This document shows positions 25,101 through 38,180 of a stretch of 64,000 nt of DNA, piece by piece. The notes under the pieces are model-generated. The model searched no databases, was not told the origin of the DNA, and saw only the letters and a list, made by a program, of their open reading frames with translations. Positions within the stretch are counted from its first letter, which is position 1. Each line of letters opens with the position of its first letter. Source of the DNA: Hymenolepis diminuta (lineage: Eukaryota; Platyhelminthes; Cestoda; Cyclophyllidea; Hymenolepididae); NCBI GenBank assembly GCA_900708905.1, contig CAADRB010000063.1, positions 626,211 through 690,210 of the forward strand. Direction: 5' to 3'. The position numbers and the translations under genes are program-made.

Positions 25101-26735
25101 TTTAATACAGTTTATTAACTTGCATATTTACAGCGTTTCTGAAAAATCGATAATTGCTAATACGTGATATTTTGTTTGAACTGGACATTTATTCACAGGT
25201 AATCTTCTTGATAACTGCTTCCTTTAAATTAATCTCTAAAACACTCTCTTTTAATGATATATAGCTTCTAATCTCGAGTGGGTAATTAATATTAATCAGA
25301 TTCTGTCAAATTCCACTTGGCTTCAAGGCTAATCGGATCACTGAAGTGCACCCTACAATCTGCACATTTGTCAAGTTAACGATGGTGCATAATTGGAGAA
25401 AAAATATTTGTTTTTTTGCAGTCGAAATTACACTAAATATGTAGTATCACATTGCTTCCAAATGCCTGGAGAAGTTCTCGAAATTATGCTATTAGACCAC
25501 TCAATAAATAAAAATTGTATGGATTTATATGAACATCAGATGAAAAAGGTGCCCTCGACATTGTTTGAGTAGGTGCCTTGATGATAGATTCCAAATGAAC
25601 CTGATTATTAACATAGGTATACTGAACTACTGAGCTGAATATTCTTGAACTAAAATTTGAATTTTTCAAACGTTTTTATAGGAAAAAGAAGGAATGTGGG
25701 GGAAGTTGTAAAAATTTTTCTTTATTTTTAATCGAGTGACACTCAGAAATTTCAACAAACAGAGTTCGAACTACAATAGATATCTTTTCCCTTTTTTAGA
25801 TTGCCAATCATTCCACAAATAAGAATAATTTTATTTTCTCTCTTTATTTTATGATTATGATTTCTCTATTTCGTCAATTGGTACTAAGTTTTCCTTTCTC
25901 TTTCAGCAATTTTCTTTTTATATTAAATAAAATTAAGTAGTTAACATGTAAAAAGACTTAAATTTAGAAGTCGCAAGCGTAGAAGAGGGAAAATACTTAT
26001 GCTATTTCCTTTCCAACTTTACAAACACAACTTCAAGGCAGAAAGAAGGTAGAGCAGGGGGTAGAATATTTACCTTTGATAATTTAGAAGCTCTTCTATG
26101 TTAATTCATGCGATCCAGTGTCATCCTGTAATCGCGACTATTTGAAGAAAAATCCCGCTAGATTTTACTAATGAATGGCTCTCTAACTCTACTTCAAATC
26201 TATAACTCCAATTATTTAAACTTTAATCTTCAGACTGCGCGTGAATAAATTCAAGCCTCTGCTCTTGAAAATCAATATCAACTAATATTTTCATCCACTT
26301 TTTTGAAAAGCTTAGCTTCAACTGAACCCTCTCAAAGTCTCAGAGAAGGAAGTTTTATGAGTATAGAGGCACTAACCGTAACCGGTGCTCTAAAGAACTC
26401 CTGATTTCCAGACCGAAGCGCCTTTCTGCTCTCATTTGCAAATATCGCTTGTCAAAGTTGTTTATCTCATAATAAATCGTTCTTGTGTTAAAATGAACTA
26501 AAAAAAAGATTTTGAAGAGTCTTATTAAACCTAGAGCTGGATTAGCTTAAACTGTGTCTAATTGGCAAAGTTATGTTAAACTCATAACAGAAGAGAATCG
26601 GTAAACCAATTTTGAACATTTTTTTATTAGTTCTTCTCCGTCCTATCTGTATGATGAAAACTAAAAATAGGAAAATTGAATTTACCGTGTGTGAACACAG
26701 CTTACAGGGCCCTTAAAGCTTAAAATACCAACTAT
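22151..26735. other. Non-coding stretch, no gene seen
   Basis: AT-rich sequence with no exon I can support. A short direct repetition of GTAGTAGGATAG / GTTAGTAGGATAG occurs at about 24439-24485. ORFs at 23617, 24574 and 25484 (60-68 codons) are within chance expectation. Confidence 0.45.
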
Positions 26736-26739
26736 CTCC

Positions 26740-27120
26740 ACTCTGCTATGCTAAGACCGCAAGCTGCTGAAATTAATGTAAGATTATTCTGTCTTCTCAG
26801 CCATTGGAAGAAGAAATGAAGTATAACGGCAAGATCGATCCTTCTTGATTATAAAATACCGTTCAGTAAGCGCTGAACATCGTGAAAAGACATTTGGTGC
26901 AATTCAGAGGACAATTCATTAAATTCGAATTGTTAAAAGTGAACTATCCATTTGGTAAATATTGTTCAAACTGAATCCAAAAGATCAAAAGAAGAAGGAC
27001 TCTTTGATATCTTTTTGATCCCCTCCCATATAACATTAAGTGGAATTTTGTTAACTGATTTAATTTGCTTTCCACAATTAAAAATTGTATTTTTGTATTA
27101 CTGTGGGTAATAATAACAGC
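26740..27120 (+). repeat. Dispersed repeat family I, copy A
   Basis: Bases 26761-26982 are identical to the reverse complement of 33737-33958 (222 bases, no mismatch by eye). Outside that core the two copies match only loosely (for example CTTTTTGATCC and ATTGTATTTTTGTATTA-like segments). Other, older copies lie at 10690, 16270, 29920, 34570, 49130 and 54240. Confidence 0.8.
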
Positions 27121-29915
27121 AATAGGGGATCTACCTTACATCAATACTGCTAGAAGAGATAGTAATAATGTTCCCCACTTTCTGTATTTTTTCTAAAGAA
27201 TGATGTAACTTCCTTCTTAATTCTCCACTATTAAAGGCACTTCTTAATATACCTATTTGTTTAGGCCGATATCGACTGAGTTTTAACCCCATTAGTGCAT
27301 GCATGCTTAACATAACGTGTCGTGTGATCTGCCACAGGTTATTGGCATCTGTGTTAAGTTGCTATATTACTGAGTTTCAGATTAGTTTGTTCTACGGGAT
27401 TACCACTGAGACTTCTAGTCTGTTACATTATAACACACAAATCTCTCAACTTCGCGAGGTTAGCTCGGGAATTCGACCTAACCTATTGTTTAAATGCTCA
27501 TTTAGGCCATTCATTATTATGAGTGTTATATTCGTTTTTCACTCTGGTGCGAAATGATTTTTGTCCTTTTGAATTACTGTCCCTTCATCTCAACCCATTT
27601 ATTCAAATTTGCTTTTGATTTTTCTCACTGCCATTCGAGAAAGAAAGCTCTAGAGTTTATAAGAGAAAAACGTATCCAGTTGAACCAGGAGTGAAAATAT
27701 AATCAAGTAGTTTGAACTTGAATATGTGCAGATAAATCTGAATGGCGTTCAACCATTGTGAGCAGAATATGAGGTTATGAAAATAATATTTCTCGTAATT
27801 TCTCTAGCGAAATTCATAGGCTGAAAGCCAGCAGTAAATTCATACATAATAGGTCATTTTATATGAATTTTCATCATAAAATACTCAGAATTCAACTCAC
27901 CATGAGTCAACGCAAATGAACCATTCCGATTCTTATGGAATTTGCCTTTGATTTACTGTATCAGCTTGTTCTCACTTTTCACTACACAGACTTCTCAAAC
28001 CTATGAATTGGATTTTTGTTTCTCTGCGCATTCGTTGGGCATGTTGTACTTGTGGTGATGTCACCACCGCGAAATAAAATTTCTAACCTTTCGTATGTGA
28101 ACCTTGCTTTCTGAGCGTTACTCATGTCATTTCTCACAAACATGTGAATCTTGCTCGCATTCGAGCTATTGATTATCATCCACTGTGAACCATAAAAACC
28201 GACTTCCTGAAATCATTGTTCTATGCAGCTAATTTAACTTCACTAAGTCAATATCTACTGCTCTATCATATCACATCTACTTGCCTTTTACCTTTTAGTT
28301 TCGAGACTTGTTGTTTAAGGTGTAGTGAGCGGTGTCACAAATTGTTACATACTTTGCATAAATAGATTTTAATAGTCTCCATCACTTGTAACGTAAACTA
28401 AGGATTAAAAACAAATACTTGCTATTTTACTTTATGAAATAAGTGAGCTTTTTCTCTTTCGAGTAGGGAATAAATAACGTAATATTGTTAACTTTAGGCA
28501 GAAGTGAGAGAAATTTCGATTATGAAGTTAGGGATTTTCTCTAGCATCTTATCCAATCGGGTAGCATGTGCTGACATTTTCTCATTATATTTGGGCATTC
28601 GTTCAAGTTATTCTTCAAAAGTGTTAACTCTATTTATTGGCCTTCACTAGAATCATGTCTCCAAATCTCACCTTATACCGACAAAGCTCTCAGCACCTAC
28701 GAAGATGGCAACGGTGCCATCCCCCTCTCCACAATCTTCAAACCTATGCAATTTTCCAATATCATACTAATTGGAACAGAATTATGCAATATGTAATAAT
28801 GTTAAAGTTTATAGCTGCCAAATAACAACTCATAGGTCTGCTCAGTATCGACACCCACAACGTGAATAAAAAAGAGACTGTACAAACAGCCTTTTACACA
28901 CAGTGTCACCTTCGCATGTCCAGTTTAGACATGCGATCGATTCTCCTTCGTTCAACTTCCTGTCACTTTCCTCTCGGCTTTCTATTCAGTTGTCTAATAC
29001 ATTACCGATCAAACACAACTCTTGTTCTTCTGATTTAGGAAAGGTCGTTGCATCCTGTTAGCCTTAAAAATCATTCGATTTTACTGGGGATATCTCAATC
29101 AGCTTATAAAAGCAGATTTACTGAGATTAGCAACGCTTTAGTTTATCTAATGAGTCCTACGTTCAGTAAGACGACATCCAGAGCAAGTGCCCTCCAAATT
29201 CTGTCTTTGAAATAAATTTCTAGCCGAAATTAACTTCTTTAACTTCTCGAGTTTCTAGATTCTTCTCACCTAGATATTCAAAGGAATTTTTACTCTTTAA
29301 GAACGAATTCTTCGCAGTAAACTTAACATTGAACGCTATCCAAATCAAATTTTTAATATGAACATCCATTAACTAATAAATAACTATCATCTAGCTACAT
29401 TTTGAAAATAATTTGTTTCTCCTGACAAGTATCTCAAAAACAGGTTAGTTTAGACCGTGATACTGAAGGTTTCGGTTTAATCAGTCTTATCATTCAAAGG
29501 ATTTGAAACATCCAGAATAAGGAGATTTGAGTTTATTCAGGTTTGTAGCACTCGAAGTATAATGATCTCCCCCTTTATGAACAAGCATTGAGAATATCCG
29601 GTAAAAATAATTTTTCTCAGCTTATGAAAGTGGAATTGATCATTGCTTTTTCAGCTATTATCTTAAAATGATTCTTATTTTGTTAGTTTTAAACATGATT
29701 CCGTACTTTCTACCTAGTTCGAATCTACCTGGTAGCATGAGAGATGTTTTAACGTGCAGCTACATTTTGACTTAACTCTAATCAGCTCTGCTCTGTCAGG
29801 ATCATGCAAAATCATCTCACTCCATCAGCCTTTAAAATACAAAAAAGAGGGGTATAGTGGTCAAGACCTACTGTCCAAATGAATCAATTGGTCAATGAGA
29901 ACTAAAAATTTTAGA
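27121..29915. other. Non-coding stretch, no gene seen
   Basis: AT-rich sequence. A 65-codon minus-strand frame (27982-28179) and a 62-codon plus-strand frame (28637-28825) have locally higher GC but no recognisable domain or paired splice sites. Confidence 0.4.
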
Positions 29916-29919
29916 CAAG

Positions 29920-30190
29920 AATTCGCTCAGTAATACAGGGGACAAATAATGAAACTTGAATTTCAGAACAGGAAATACCCATGTAGTTAATTTTGTACAA
30001 TTCATATCCAAAAACCAAATGAAGTAAGACTTCCTTGATATACTAACTTAGTATTCAACTTCTTTTTGATTCCTTCTTTTTATGCCTTATTGAACATTGC
30101 CGTTACACGATTTCAGCTGCTTTCCCATTTTGAAAATGGTAAAATTTTTACTTTACCAGAGGTTATAATAATGAATAATAATCATAATGA
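29920..30190 (+). repeat. Dispersed repeat family I, diverged copy
   Basis: Shares with copy A the AATTCATATCCAAAAACCAAA-like segment, CTTTTTGATTCCTTC, and the tail GCTTTCCCATTTTGAAAATG leading to a TAATAATAA run. Diverged and non-coding. Confidence 0.4.
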
Positions 30191-31335
30191 TAATGCTTGT
30201 GAGCTATTTGCATGTCTTACATCATCTCAAATGTAGTCTTCCTTGTAGATGCCTTTTCGCAAAATTTCCCAGGCTTCATTGGGTAGGCTCGTATATGTTG
30301 GTCTGACTTGTTGCATTGTTAATCTGCCAATAATATTGACTTGGCTAATTTTCAACTCTCTGAAGTTGAACCTGACTTTGAGGTAATTGTATTTCATCAG
30401 CAAGCCTAAGCGTGAATGTATGAAATTGGTTTTGGGCCTGAAATAAGGGTACACTAGAGCGTAGAGTAAATACCTTTTGATCTAATGGTGCACATAGAAT
30501 TAATGTTGAACATTTAAGACTCTTTTGATGCTCCAACCCTGTTCTCTACTTCTCCATTACAACCCCTTGCTCTTTCCTCTTTTTTCAAAAATTTTGAATA
30601 TACCGAATCAAAATAAGATTATACATTTTGTTTTAGAAAATGGTGTGAATAAATTTACTTTATTAAGGGACGGGGCTCTAGCTGAGAAATCACCGATGTA
30701 GAATAGAGAAAACTAAGTACACTAGCCCTATAGCTTTACGAACTCCAAGAAAGGAAGGAGACAGGATGGTATTAGAAATTTGTGTTAGAAGTTTACATAA
30801 AGTAATTTTGCTCATAGTAGAATTAGTACTGACTACAACTCCAACGCTGAGGAGTCCCTTTATCTTCAAATATTTCTTGTCGGGTACAACAAGCGTATAA
30901 AAATTGGCCATGCCACCACTTATTTTTGTTTACGTTGCCGGATGTGTACTTTCATTTAGTTATTCCAAATTCAAGATTGTTCAACGAGCCAAAGAGAAGA
31001 TTGTTCCTTGAAAATAATCTTCAGAACCAAACATTAAAGGTCAAAGATTGAAAAGAATACAAAATCATAATGTTTCAATGCACTAGAATTTGAAACCTAT
31101 TTAACTTATTGGCTCATTGTTACGATTGAAGGATGACTATATATTTCCAAAATTACTCTATCCGCATCCTCTATGAAAATACTTTGGTCTCTCGTTCACG
31201 GAGCCACAATGGCTTCTTCATGTCCTATGACGCAAAATCCAAACGGGTCTATTGATTCCCCCCTTTCTATAATCGCCCCGTTTCATAAAAAGTACGCCTG
31301 CATTCATATCCTCGCGTTCTTCCTTGCCCATGTGA
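30191..31335. other. Non-coding stretch, no gene seen
   Basis: Several 60-80 codon frames on the minus strand (30227-30911) and one on the plus strand (31173-31418) occur, none with supporting splice sites or motifs. Confidence 0.4.
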
Positions 31336-31339
31336 CTCA

Positions 31340-31760
31340 TAAATTATCTTTGTATTTCCACCCACACACACACACGCCTGTCAGCTACCGGCTCCCACGC
31401 TTTCCTCCCATCGTGTAAGTTACTCATCTACCTTACCAACTTGAATCCTCATCGTGGTTTGTTCAATAAATTTTGACCTAGTCAACTCTTGCTGTTCTGC
31501 TTTGTAACTGATGCTACTGCTGTTAGCTATCAGCTGTAGTCTTAGCTCCTATATTGGTGACCTCTATTCCCCGTTAGTCAATAGCACCACCTACACAATC
31601 TTAAAATAAATTGACTTACTATTATTTGAAGAGAAACCAAGTAACCATATAGCCGAAATTATGATTGTATTGAAGAGTAAAATTCACTTAGCTTCTGCCT
31701 AGTAACGGAAGAAAATCTGTTATGCCCAGAACGGCGGAATGGTGGAAATCCGTTAAAAGC
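31340..31760 (-). repeat. Dispersed repeat family III, inverted copy
   Basis: Aligns by eye with 21690-22150. Landmarks are a (CA) run at 31363-31375, TCTTGCTGTTCTGC, CTGCTGTTAGCTATCAGCTG and TCTTAGCTCC. Diverged. Confidence 0.4.
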
Positions 31761-33555
31761 GACACGTAACTGTGGTTAAACCCCACTTTTGCATTCACTT
31801 CGCAAGATACACATTTTACCTATTTGAATGCATTTATATAACAAATCGCATTAAATTTCATTTGTACTTTTATTCTGTGCAGTGAATAAAAGTACATTTA
31901 CTTAAATTTACGTTACATTTCTCAGAAGGTTAATCTTACCTTTCACCTAAAGCCGATCCAAATGTGAGTATAAAAGGTTGTCTGCCACTTAACCCATTAT
32001 TCATTCCCGTACTCTAAATCCTTCACATTGAAATTTATTCTATTACTTAGCTATTGTCCTAGTTCGATCCCTTCTACTATAATGAAGATTTTGCTATCAT
32101 TTCCGTATTCCTGTCTTGTAGTGGTCAGGTTTGTTAAGCTTCGAAGAGCAATAACTCAGCAATGTTTCTCTGTCGTTCACTATTACTTTCTAAAGTATAA
32201 ATTTTTCACCAACACAATGGTAAAAAGCTTTCAGAAGAAGATCCAAGTAAAAAAATAAGACCAATATACATCATAGTTTAACTCGTTTATCCTTCTTCTC
32301 TAGGACTCTCCCGCCTTTAAGTTCTTCACAATCAGTTTAAACAGTGTTAACGAATATACAGAGAGATTTAATATCTATGATTTTACCATTGTGAATTGTA
32401 AATTTTCAAGAATAAATACAAGGATGTATAACTTTCAGAATATAGTACCTGAATCGAGGTGCGTACATAAATGGAAAATAATCGTTCTCACATCCAGTTT
32501 TTTTTCCATTTTTTGGAGTCTGACTCTTCCTGCATCTTCTAATTGTAGTGATCATTTATAAATATCATATCTTCGATGCGTTTATCCTGTGCTTTTTCTT
32601 CAGTTGTAGCCTTTCAGGACAGTTTCAGATTCAGAAATGTATTGCAAGTGCTTACATCTGGAGGAAAAAAGGAGTGGTTACATTTCCGATTCCTTCTAAT
32701 CCGATATAAGATCTCATTGAGTCATCAGGATCAAAAAATTGTTATTTCACTTTATTTTGTTTTGACTATTTTCCCATATCTAGATTACTTGTTATCGCGG
32801 GTCGGTTATCGATTTTTATCCCGTTTATCACCTTAATCGTATTCATGCATGTCTGACCTAGCCCCGTGCCTTTAAGCCGTTTGTCAGTTTCCACCGTTAA
32901 CTAACACCTACGTTGTGAGCATCACTCCCCCATTGAATCGCATTTTTTGCTTGCTGGTTTCCAGGTTGATGCCTCCTCTCTGTCCTTCCCAGATAAAAAT
33001 ATTCTACCACCGACCATAACTTGTGATTGGAAATAACCCTAATTTAATTAGTTTTCTCTGTCTTACATTGGCGTCTTCTAATCTGAGCCTCTCCCTGATT
33101 TTACTGGGGTGGAATAAACTAATATTATTCATATTCACTAGGTGATTTATCTGCGGTCGTTTGAAGGTAGGTAATGAAGAATACCAAATTCATGAGAGAG
33201 GATAGCAACCTCTGATATCTTCTATTGTTTCTAAATATGCCCAAACTCTCAGGCGTGTTTCTTATCAGTGTCTACCATATTATACTAACTGTTTCAATAA
33301 CAACTGCTTCCATTCTGTACAGTCCAAGTTACTACTGATTTACAGGGAAGTGACAAAAAGAAGCTTATTTCTGCTCACCAATAGGTGGGTTTGAGAGAAT
33401 GTGTTATTTCAATTTTTTGCTTGTATTATATACTGTGTAAATGGATTGTGCAGGATTTTAATTTTCCCATATGAATGTGGAAAAAAGCACTAATCAATCA
33501 AGATTATATCCTAATGCCAACTTATTTGCCTTAACGTTCACAATTTCACATCCAA
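31761..33555. other. Non-coding stretch, no gene seen
   Basis: AT-rich sequence with 76- and 86-codon plus-strand frames (32028-32258, 32576-32836), both hydrophobic with no start or splice context that convinces. Not called. Confidence 0.4.
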
Positions 33556-33559
33556 ATCA

Positions 33560-33975
33560 TTGAGAAACTTTTCTAAAATAAATTTTCTTTACTACTAAAT
33601 CATTACAAAAATACTCAAAAATTGCAATTTTAAATGTGAAATCAACTGAAATCGGTCTACAGAAAGTCACACGAATGATAAGGGAAAGAGGATCAAAAAG
33701 GTGCTGATAGAAAAAGAATATTATTTCATTAGATCTTTTTGGATTCAGTTTGAACAATATTTACCAAATGGATAGTTCACTTTTAACAATTCGAATTTAA
33801 TGAATTGTCCTCTGAATTGCACCAAATGTCTTTTCACGATGTTCAGCGCTTACTGAACGGTATTTTATAATCAAGAAGGATCGATCTTGCCGTTATACTT
33901 CATTTCTTCTTCCAATGGCTGAGAAGACAGAATAATCTTACATTAATTTCAGCAGCTTACAGTCTTAGCAGAGCG
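33560..33975 (-). repeat. Dispersed repeat family I, copy B (inverted)
   Basis: Reverse-complement partner of copy A. The 222-base core at 33737-33958 is identical to 26761-26982. The flanks diverge abruptly on both sides, apart from short family landmarks. Confidence 0.8.
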
Positions 33976-34245
33976 AAGTTGAAATAGCTCCACCATTTTC
34001 AATTTCATTAACATGATATATTCTGGTTTAGGTTTTTTAATTCTAAGATGAATTCAAACAGATTTATATAAAATGGGGTTATTAAAAACGAAGGAAAGGA
34101 AACTGTCCTGTTCTTGAAAACCAGCATCAAGTACAACTCTTGCAAAATCAGAATCAATGATCAGCTCAAATCGAATTAATAGTAATTTAATGGCAATCAG
34201 GATTTTAATGTCTAATGGTAACAAAAGTAGATTTATAGAAACATT

Positions 34246-34267
34246 GAGATTTCCATATGGAAATCTC
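34246..34267. repeat. Perfect 22-base palindrome
   Basis: GAGATTTCCAT followed directly by its reverse complement, with no spacer. Such a length is uncommon by chance and could be a cruciform, an element end or a dimer-binding site. No neighbouring gene explains it. Confidence 0.85.
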
Positions 34268-34569
34268 CAACATTCAAATTCCCTTCCTCCTCGATAAATG
34301 ATTATTGAGAGCTACATAAACCCTGTTCACATCATATCTTTGATAAGGGCTTTTGATAAAAAGACCATATAATTTTATAAATTTGTTGGATTTAGGTAGC
34401 TGAAATCCAAAATTCTACACTTACGATTAAAACCAATTGCTTGTTAAACGATTCAGTTGTAATTCACTGTTTGGGTAATTAGGCAGCCCTCGTTTTCAGA
34501 TCTATCTGCTTTGATAAATTAAACGAATTACATTTATTCCTCCTAAGGTTAGCTACAGCATGATGAAAT

Positions 34570-34940
34570 TTTATTTATTGTTTATTTATTAATTTGAGTT
34601 CACCTAAGGGGAACTCCAGTCAGCTGTGTTATGTTTATGCATGAAATACTATCCTGATTTTCCGACTTTTGGAAGAACAAATGAACTGAAGTGATACGAC
34701 TGACCGTTATAATTAATCAACTGGTGAATTTGAAGTTTTTAACGTTAACTCTCCATTTGATAAATGCCGTATAGTCCGATTCCAAAAATCAAATGTTTTA
34801 AAACTCTGAAAAATTTACTAATTTCTTAACATGTCACGATACCCTCTCCTCATCCCCTATTGGAATTTATTGTTAGTTGATTTCATCTGCTTTCCCATAG
34901 TGAAAATTCGTTTTTCCTTGGCGTAAGTTAAAATCAAATG
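34570..34940 (+). repeat. Dispersed repeat family I, diverged copy
   Basis: Collinear with 54240-54520: a TTGAGTTCACCTAAGGGGAAC-like start, GTTATGTTTATG, a CTTTTGGAAGAACAAATGA segment, and the tail CTTTCCCATAGTGAAAATTC. A TCCATTTGATAAATGCC segment also matches the core of copy A. Confidence 0.45.
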
Positions 34941-35110
34941 ATATTAATTCGTAACAAAATATGGCACTGAAACAAATATTCTCTGCAATAATGGCGATTT
35001 TGAACCAGGTACAACGCGTAAATTTTAGCTCAATAGCTACAATTTTTCTGACTTTTAGTGACGATTTTTGCTCCATTTTATACGCGTTTGAGAAAAGAAA
35101 CTTGCACCTG

Positions 35111-35246
35111 GCCAATTGGCAAATGTGAAGATTTGACCTTAAATATGCAAATCAGTCGCGCGCCAAGTACGTGGTAATCTCACGCGCTTATCGTTGTCGT
35201 CTTGAGACATTACTCAGAACGCATTTTCGCTTCTTACAAGTCGGTG
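35111..35246 (+). promoter_or_regulatory. Promoter-like patch with non-coding first exon
   Basis: A GCCAATTGGC palindrome (35111-35120), an octamer ATGCAAAT (35145-35152) and a CpG-rich run (GTCGCGCGCC, CTCACGCGC) are followed by a consensus splice donor, TCGGTG|GTGAGT, at 35247. This is what a plus-strand promoter and untranslated first exon would look like. It lies upstream of the coding exon at 40114, so it may belong to that gene. The linkage is inference. Confidence 0.35.
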
Positions 35247-35812
35247 GTGAGTCAAGCTCCTTTTGTAGTTTAAAATTTTCACGTTTTTTGTCACTATTAT
35301 TAACTTTTAAGTGCCCAAGATCTACATTTTCTTGTCTTTCTAGTTAACACTTATATACAAGCCATTTTCGCAAAAGTGTTCAAGATCTTGGCGATGGTTA
35401 CTGGATTATCAATTTTTGCTTTAACCACTCTCGGCGATATATTTCACCATCAGTTTTGTTTTACTTGATAAACTATATTGCGCCTCATACTTCATTTGAT
35501 CAATACAAAGGTTTCAAATATATGAACGATGCCATAAAGTCAAAAATAAAATGAGCACTGAGAATGATTCTGATCCGTCAAGTCGCCTTATTTGACTATT
35601 TATTATGTTTTCTATATTGATTTGCTATATCCCAGCATGCTGATGGCATACATTTTGCGAATAAGATTTTATTGTTAGTGACTTGTATTAACTGTTGGCC
35701 TTTATAAAGCATATGGTTTCGTGAGAAATTACGATCCAAATTTACGAAATTTTTATTAACCGCTATCGTTATTTGGTGTTTTGCGAATTCCCACTTTTTG
35801 ACAACTTTTCAG

Positions 35813-35877
35813 TTCTCCAGCATTAAAACGAATAGTTATTTTGTTTTGGTCGCATTATCGGAGTTCACCTAAAAATG
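35813..35877 (+). other. Candidate small exon ending in a start codon
   Basis: Acceptor ACTTTTCAG, then 65 bases, then ATG immediately followed by the donor GTAAGG. If real, the start codon sits at the very end of this exon (phase 0). A possible next exon begins at 36191 (GATCCAG|GTTGCAGC) and encodes a hydrophobic VAALYLVCIFGC. Neither connects in phase directly to 40114, so at least one more exon would be needed. Confidence 0.25.
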
Positions 35878-37899
35878 GTAAGGATATTTGATTTATAAAG
35901 CTAATCATTTCATATAAATGCAAATTTAGGATTGTGAATCACGTATTTAATATCATTTGACTCATCTGTAAATATAACATTTTTCACTTGTTTTTCCTTA
36001 TGACTGTTATCATATTTTCCCCCTTAAAATCGTGAGTAAATGCCAATTATACTTCTCACATTACAGCACCGTTCAATTGCTTATTAAAGCTCTTTCAGTT
36101 GAATGGTCCATTTGATTAACTTTTTCTGTTGTTCAACTATTAGTTTCCCTAATCAACTTAATGAGCTACACTTCCATATGTTTGATCCAGGTTGCAGCAT
36201 TGTACCTAGTTTGCATATTCGGCTGCGTGTAGGATAAATCAGTTCATTAAATTTTACACATGTTCTAAGGGCTATCGAAAATCGTTATTAGCCCACACAA
36301 CACAATAAGTGAACTTTCCAAACACATTTTGAGCTTTGAACTGGAAGTGTAGCATTATCATTCTCAGTATCATCATTAACATATTTTTCTCATTATGTCA
36401 TGCGCGCGTAAGGTGTAATCAACTCGGCACGATTGGGCACACGTAATATGCGTTTCTATGCTCTTATTGGTTACGCCTTGACACAGATCATAATGAGATA
36501 TCGTGAGCTACTCCAAATTAATGGGACTATCTTATAGAATTAACAAGAAGTGGAATTATGGAGCGTGAAAATTGTATGCTTATCCTTTTTAATGTTATTA
36601 TTGTTGGGCTTTCATGATTGTCTCATTATATTATAAAGATAATTAACTCATTTCATATTTGTCTAAATTGGAATTATTTAAATCACATAATATTATCAAA
36701 GTATGTGTTGAAATTATATAAAATTGTATTATTTAAATAGTAAAAAATATATTGATTTTTCTCTCCTGACACTTATCAGTCAAACGTTTAACTTTTCCAT
36801 GCATTTAAATTAATTTATTTTGAAAAGGTAAAGTCGGAACAAGAACCGACTATTTTTCTTTGTTTATTAAGAAACAACTAGACATCTAGAACTTTCTGAG
36901 TGATAATAGGCTGTCAGACAATTTCTTAGATTAAATACAACTGACGTGCTGACATCATTTATACAATACGGCATTCAACTCATTCAAGTAATTTTTTTAA
37001 GATAAAATATTCTCATTTTAACTCAGTCTAGAATCACTTTTGCACGTGCTATAGACGGGACTAATCCTATTAAATGTGGAATAAATGTTTGGTAGACATC
37101 GTTTATTTGATCTAATTAAATAATATTGGTACTTAATTATAAGTAAAAGTTCATTTTTTTAGTTATCCAAATGTCCTAGGTATGTTTTAGCTTAGGCATT
37201 TTCTCCTTTTAACTGTAATAATAGATTAAATTAGGAGTATATCTACACTCTAGTGTTAAGTATGATTTAGCCACTATTCTTTTTCCTAGGTTATTTAATT
37301 TATGAACTTTGAACTTTATTGCGTCTACAGCCTTAACTTCAAAAATTCCTGTTCTTATTAGATTAAGAGCTGCCTGGTCGATTAAAATCTTGAATTAAAA
37401 TAATATTAAGGTATGAAACTAGCCATTTTCCTTTATGAAAATCTCGTTAGTTTCTGAGTTAAAAGTTGTACAACTTACAAAATTTCGTTCATAGTGCTAA
37501 AATCAAGTTCCCTAATTTATCTTTTGAAGAAATAATCGGATTTAAAAGAAATATTTGGTTAATATTTTTTCGAGTCAAATTTTCAGGACTAATGTGTAGT
37601 TTGTGAATTTTCTTTTATATACACATTTTATAAGATAGGGTACGTATGGGGTCAGGTAGATTCATAAAAATTAAAGATATTTAAGAAATAAAGCTCGGTT
37701 AATAAGCGACTTTTAAGCTGTTATCTCTACGATTTGCGTTTTAATTATCCAACTCGAATATCCTAAGAATATTCATTAATAACAGCAGTGTTGTGCGCGA
37801 ACTTTAATTCAACCCCCTTTGATTGGAAAATGTCTTCTGAGTCTTGTCTTGATTATATGGAAATTGATCTTCTTTGGTTGTTTTTTCATTTATTAGATC

Positions 37900-38180
37900 A
37901 AAATTTCATAGATAGATGATTTGGACTTATAGTTTCATAAATCTATGGCGATATTTGAACATTTTTGTATTGAAACCAGGGATTTCTCTATAGCCCGAGT
38001 TACTGTGCTGTTCGTCTAACAAAGCTTCGTGAATCGAGAATTACTAGAGCGTATCGCTCAGCTGAAGCCTAGTTTTGAAGGCTATTGGTTGACCGTTGCA
38101 TTAGATATCGGTTTCCAAGAGCATTTCACGAGGTAGTCCAAATTCACCTGATAGCTGAGGATTTGAGTGCCCAACCATCG
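37900..38180 (+). repeat. Dispersed repeat, pair with 39090-39290 (copy 1)
   Basis: Shares AAACCAGGGATTTCT, a following CTCTATAGCCCGA / CTACATAACCTGA segment, an AGCTTCG segment and an ATCGGTTTCCAAGA / GTCGGTTTTCAAGA segment with the copy about 1.15 kb downstream. Confidence 0.45.
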
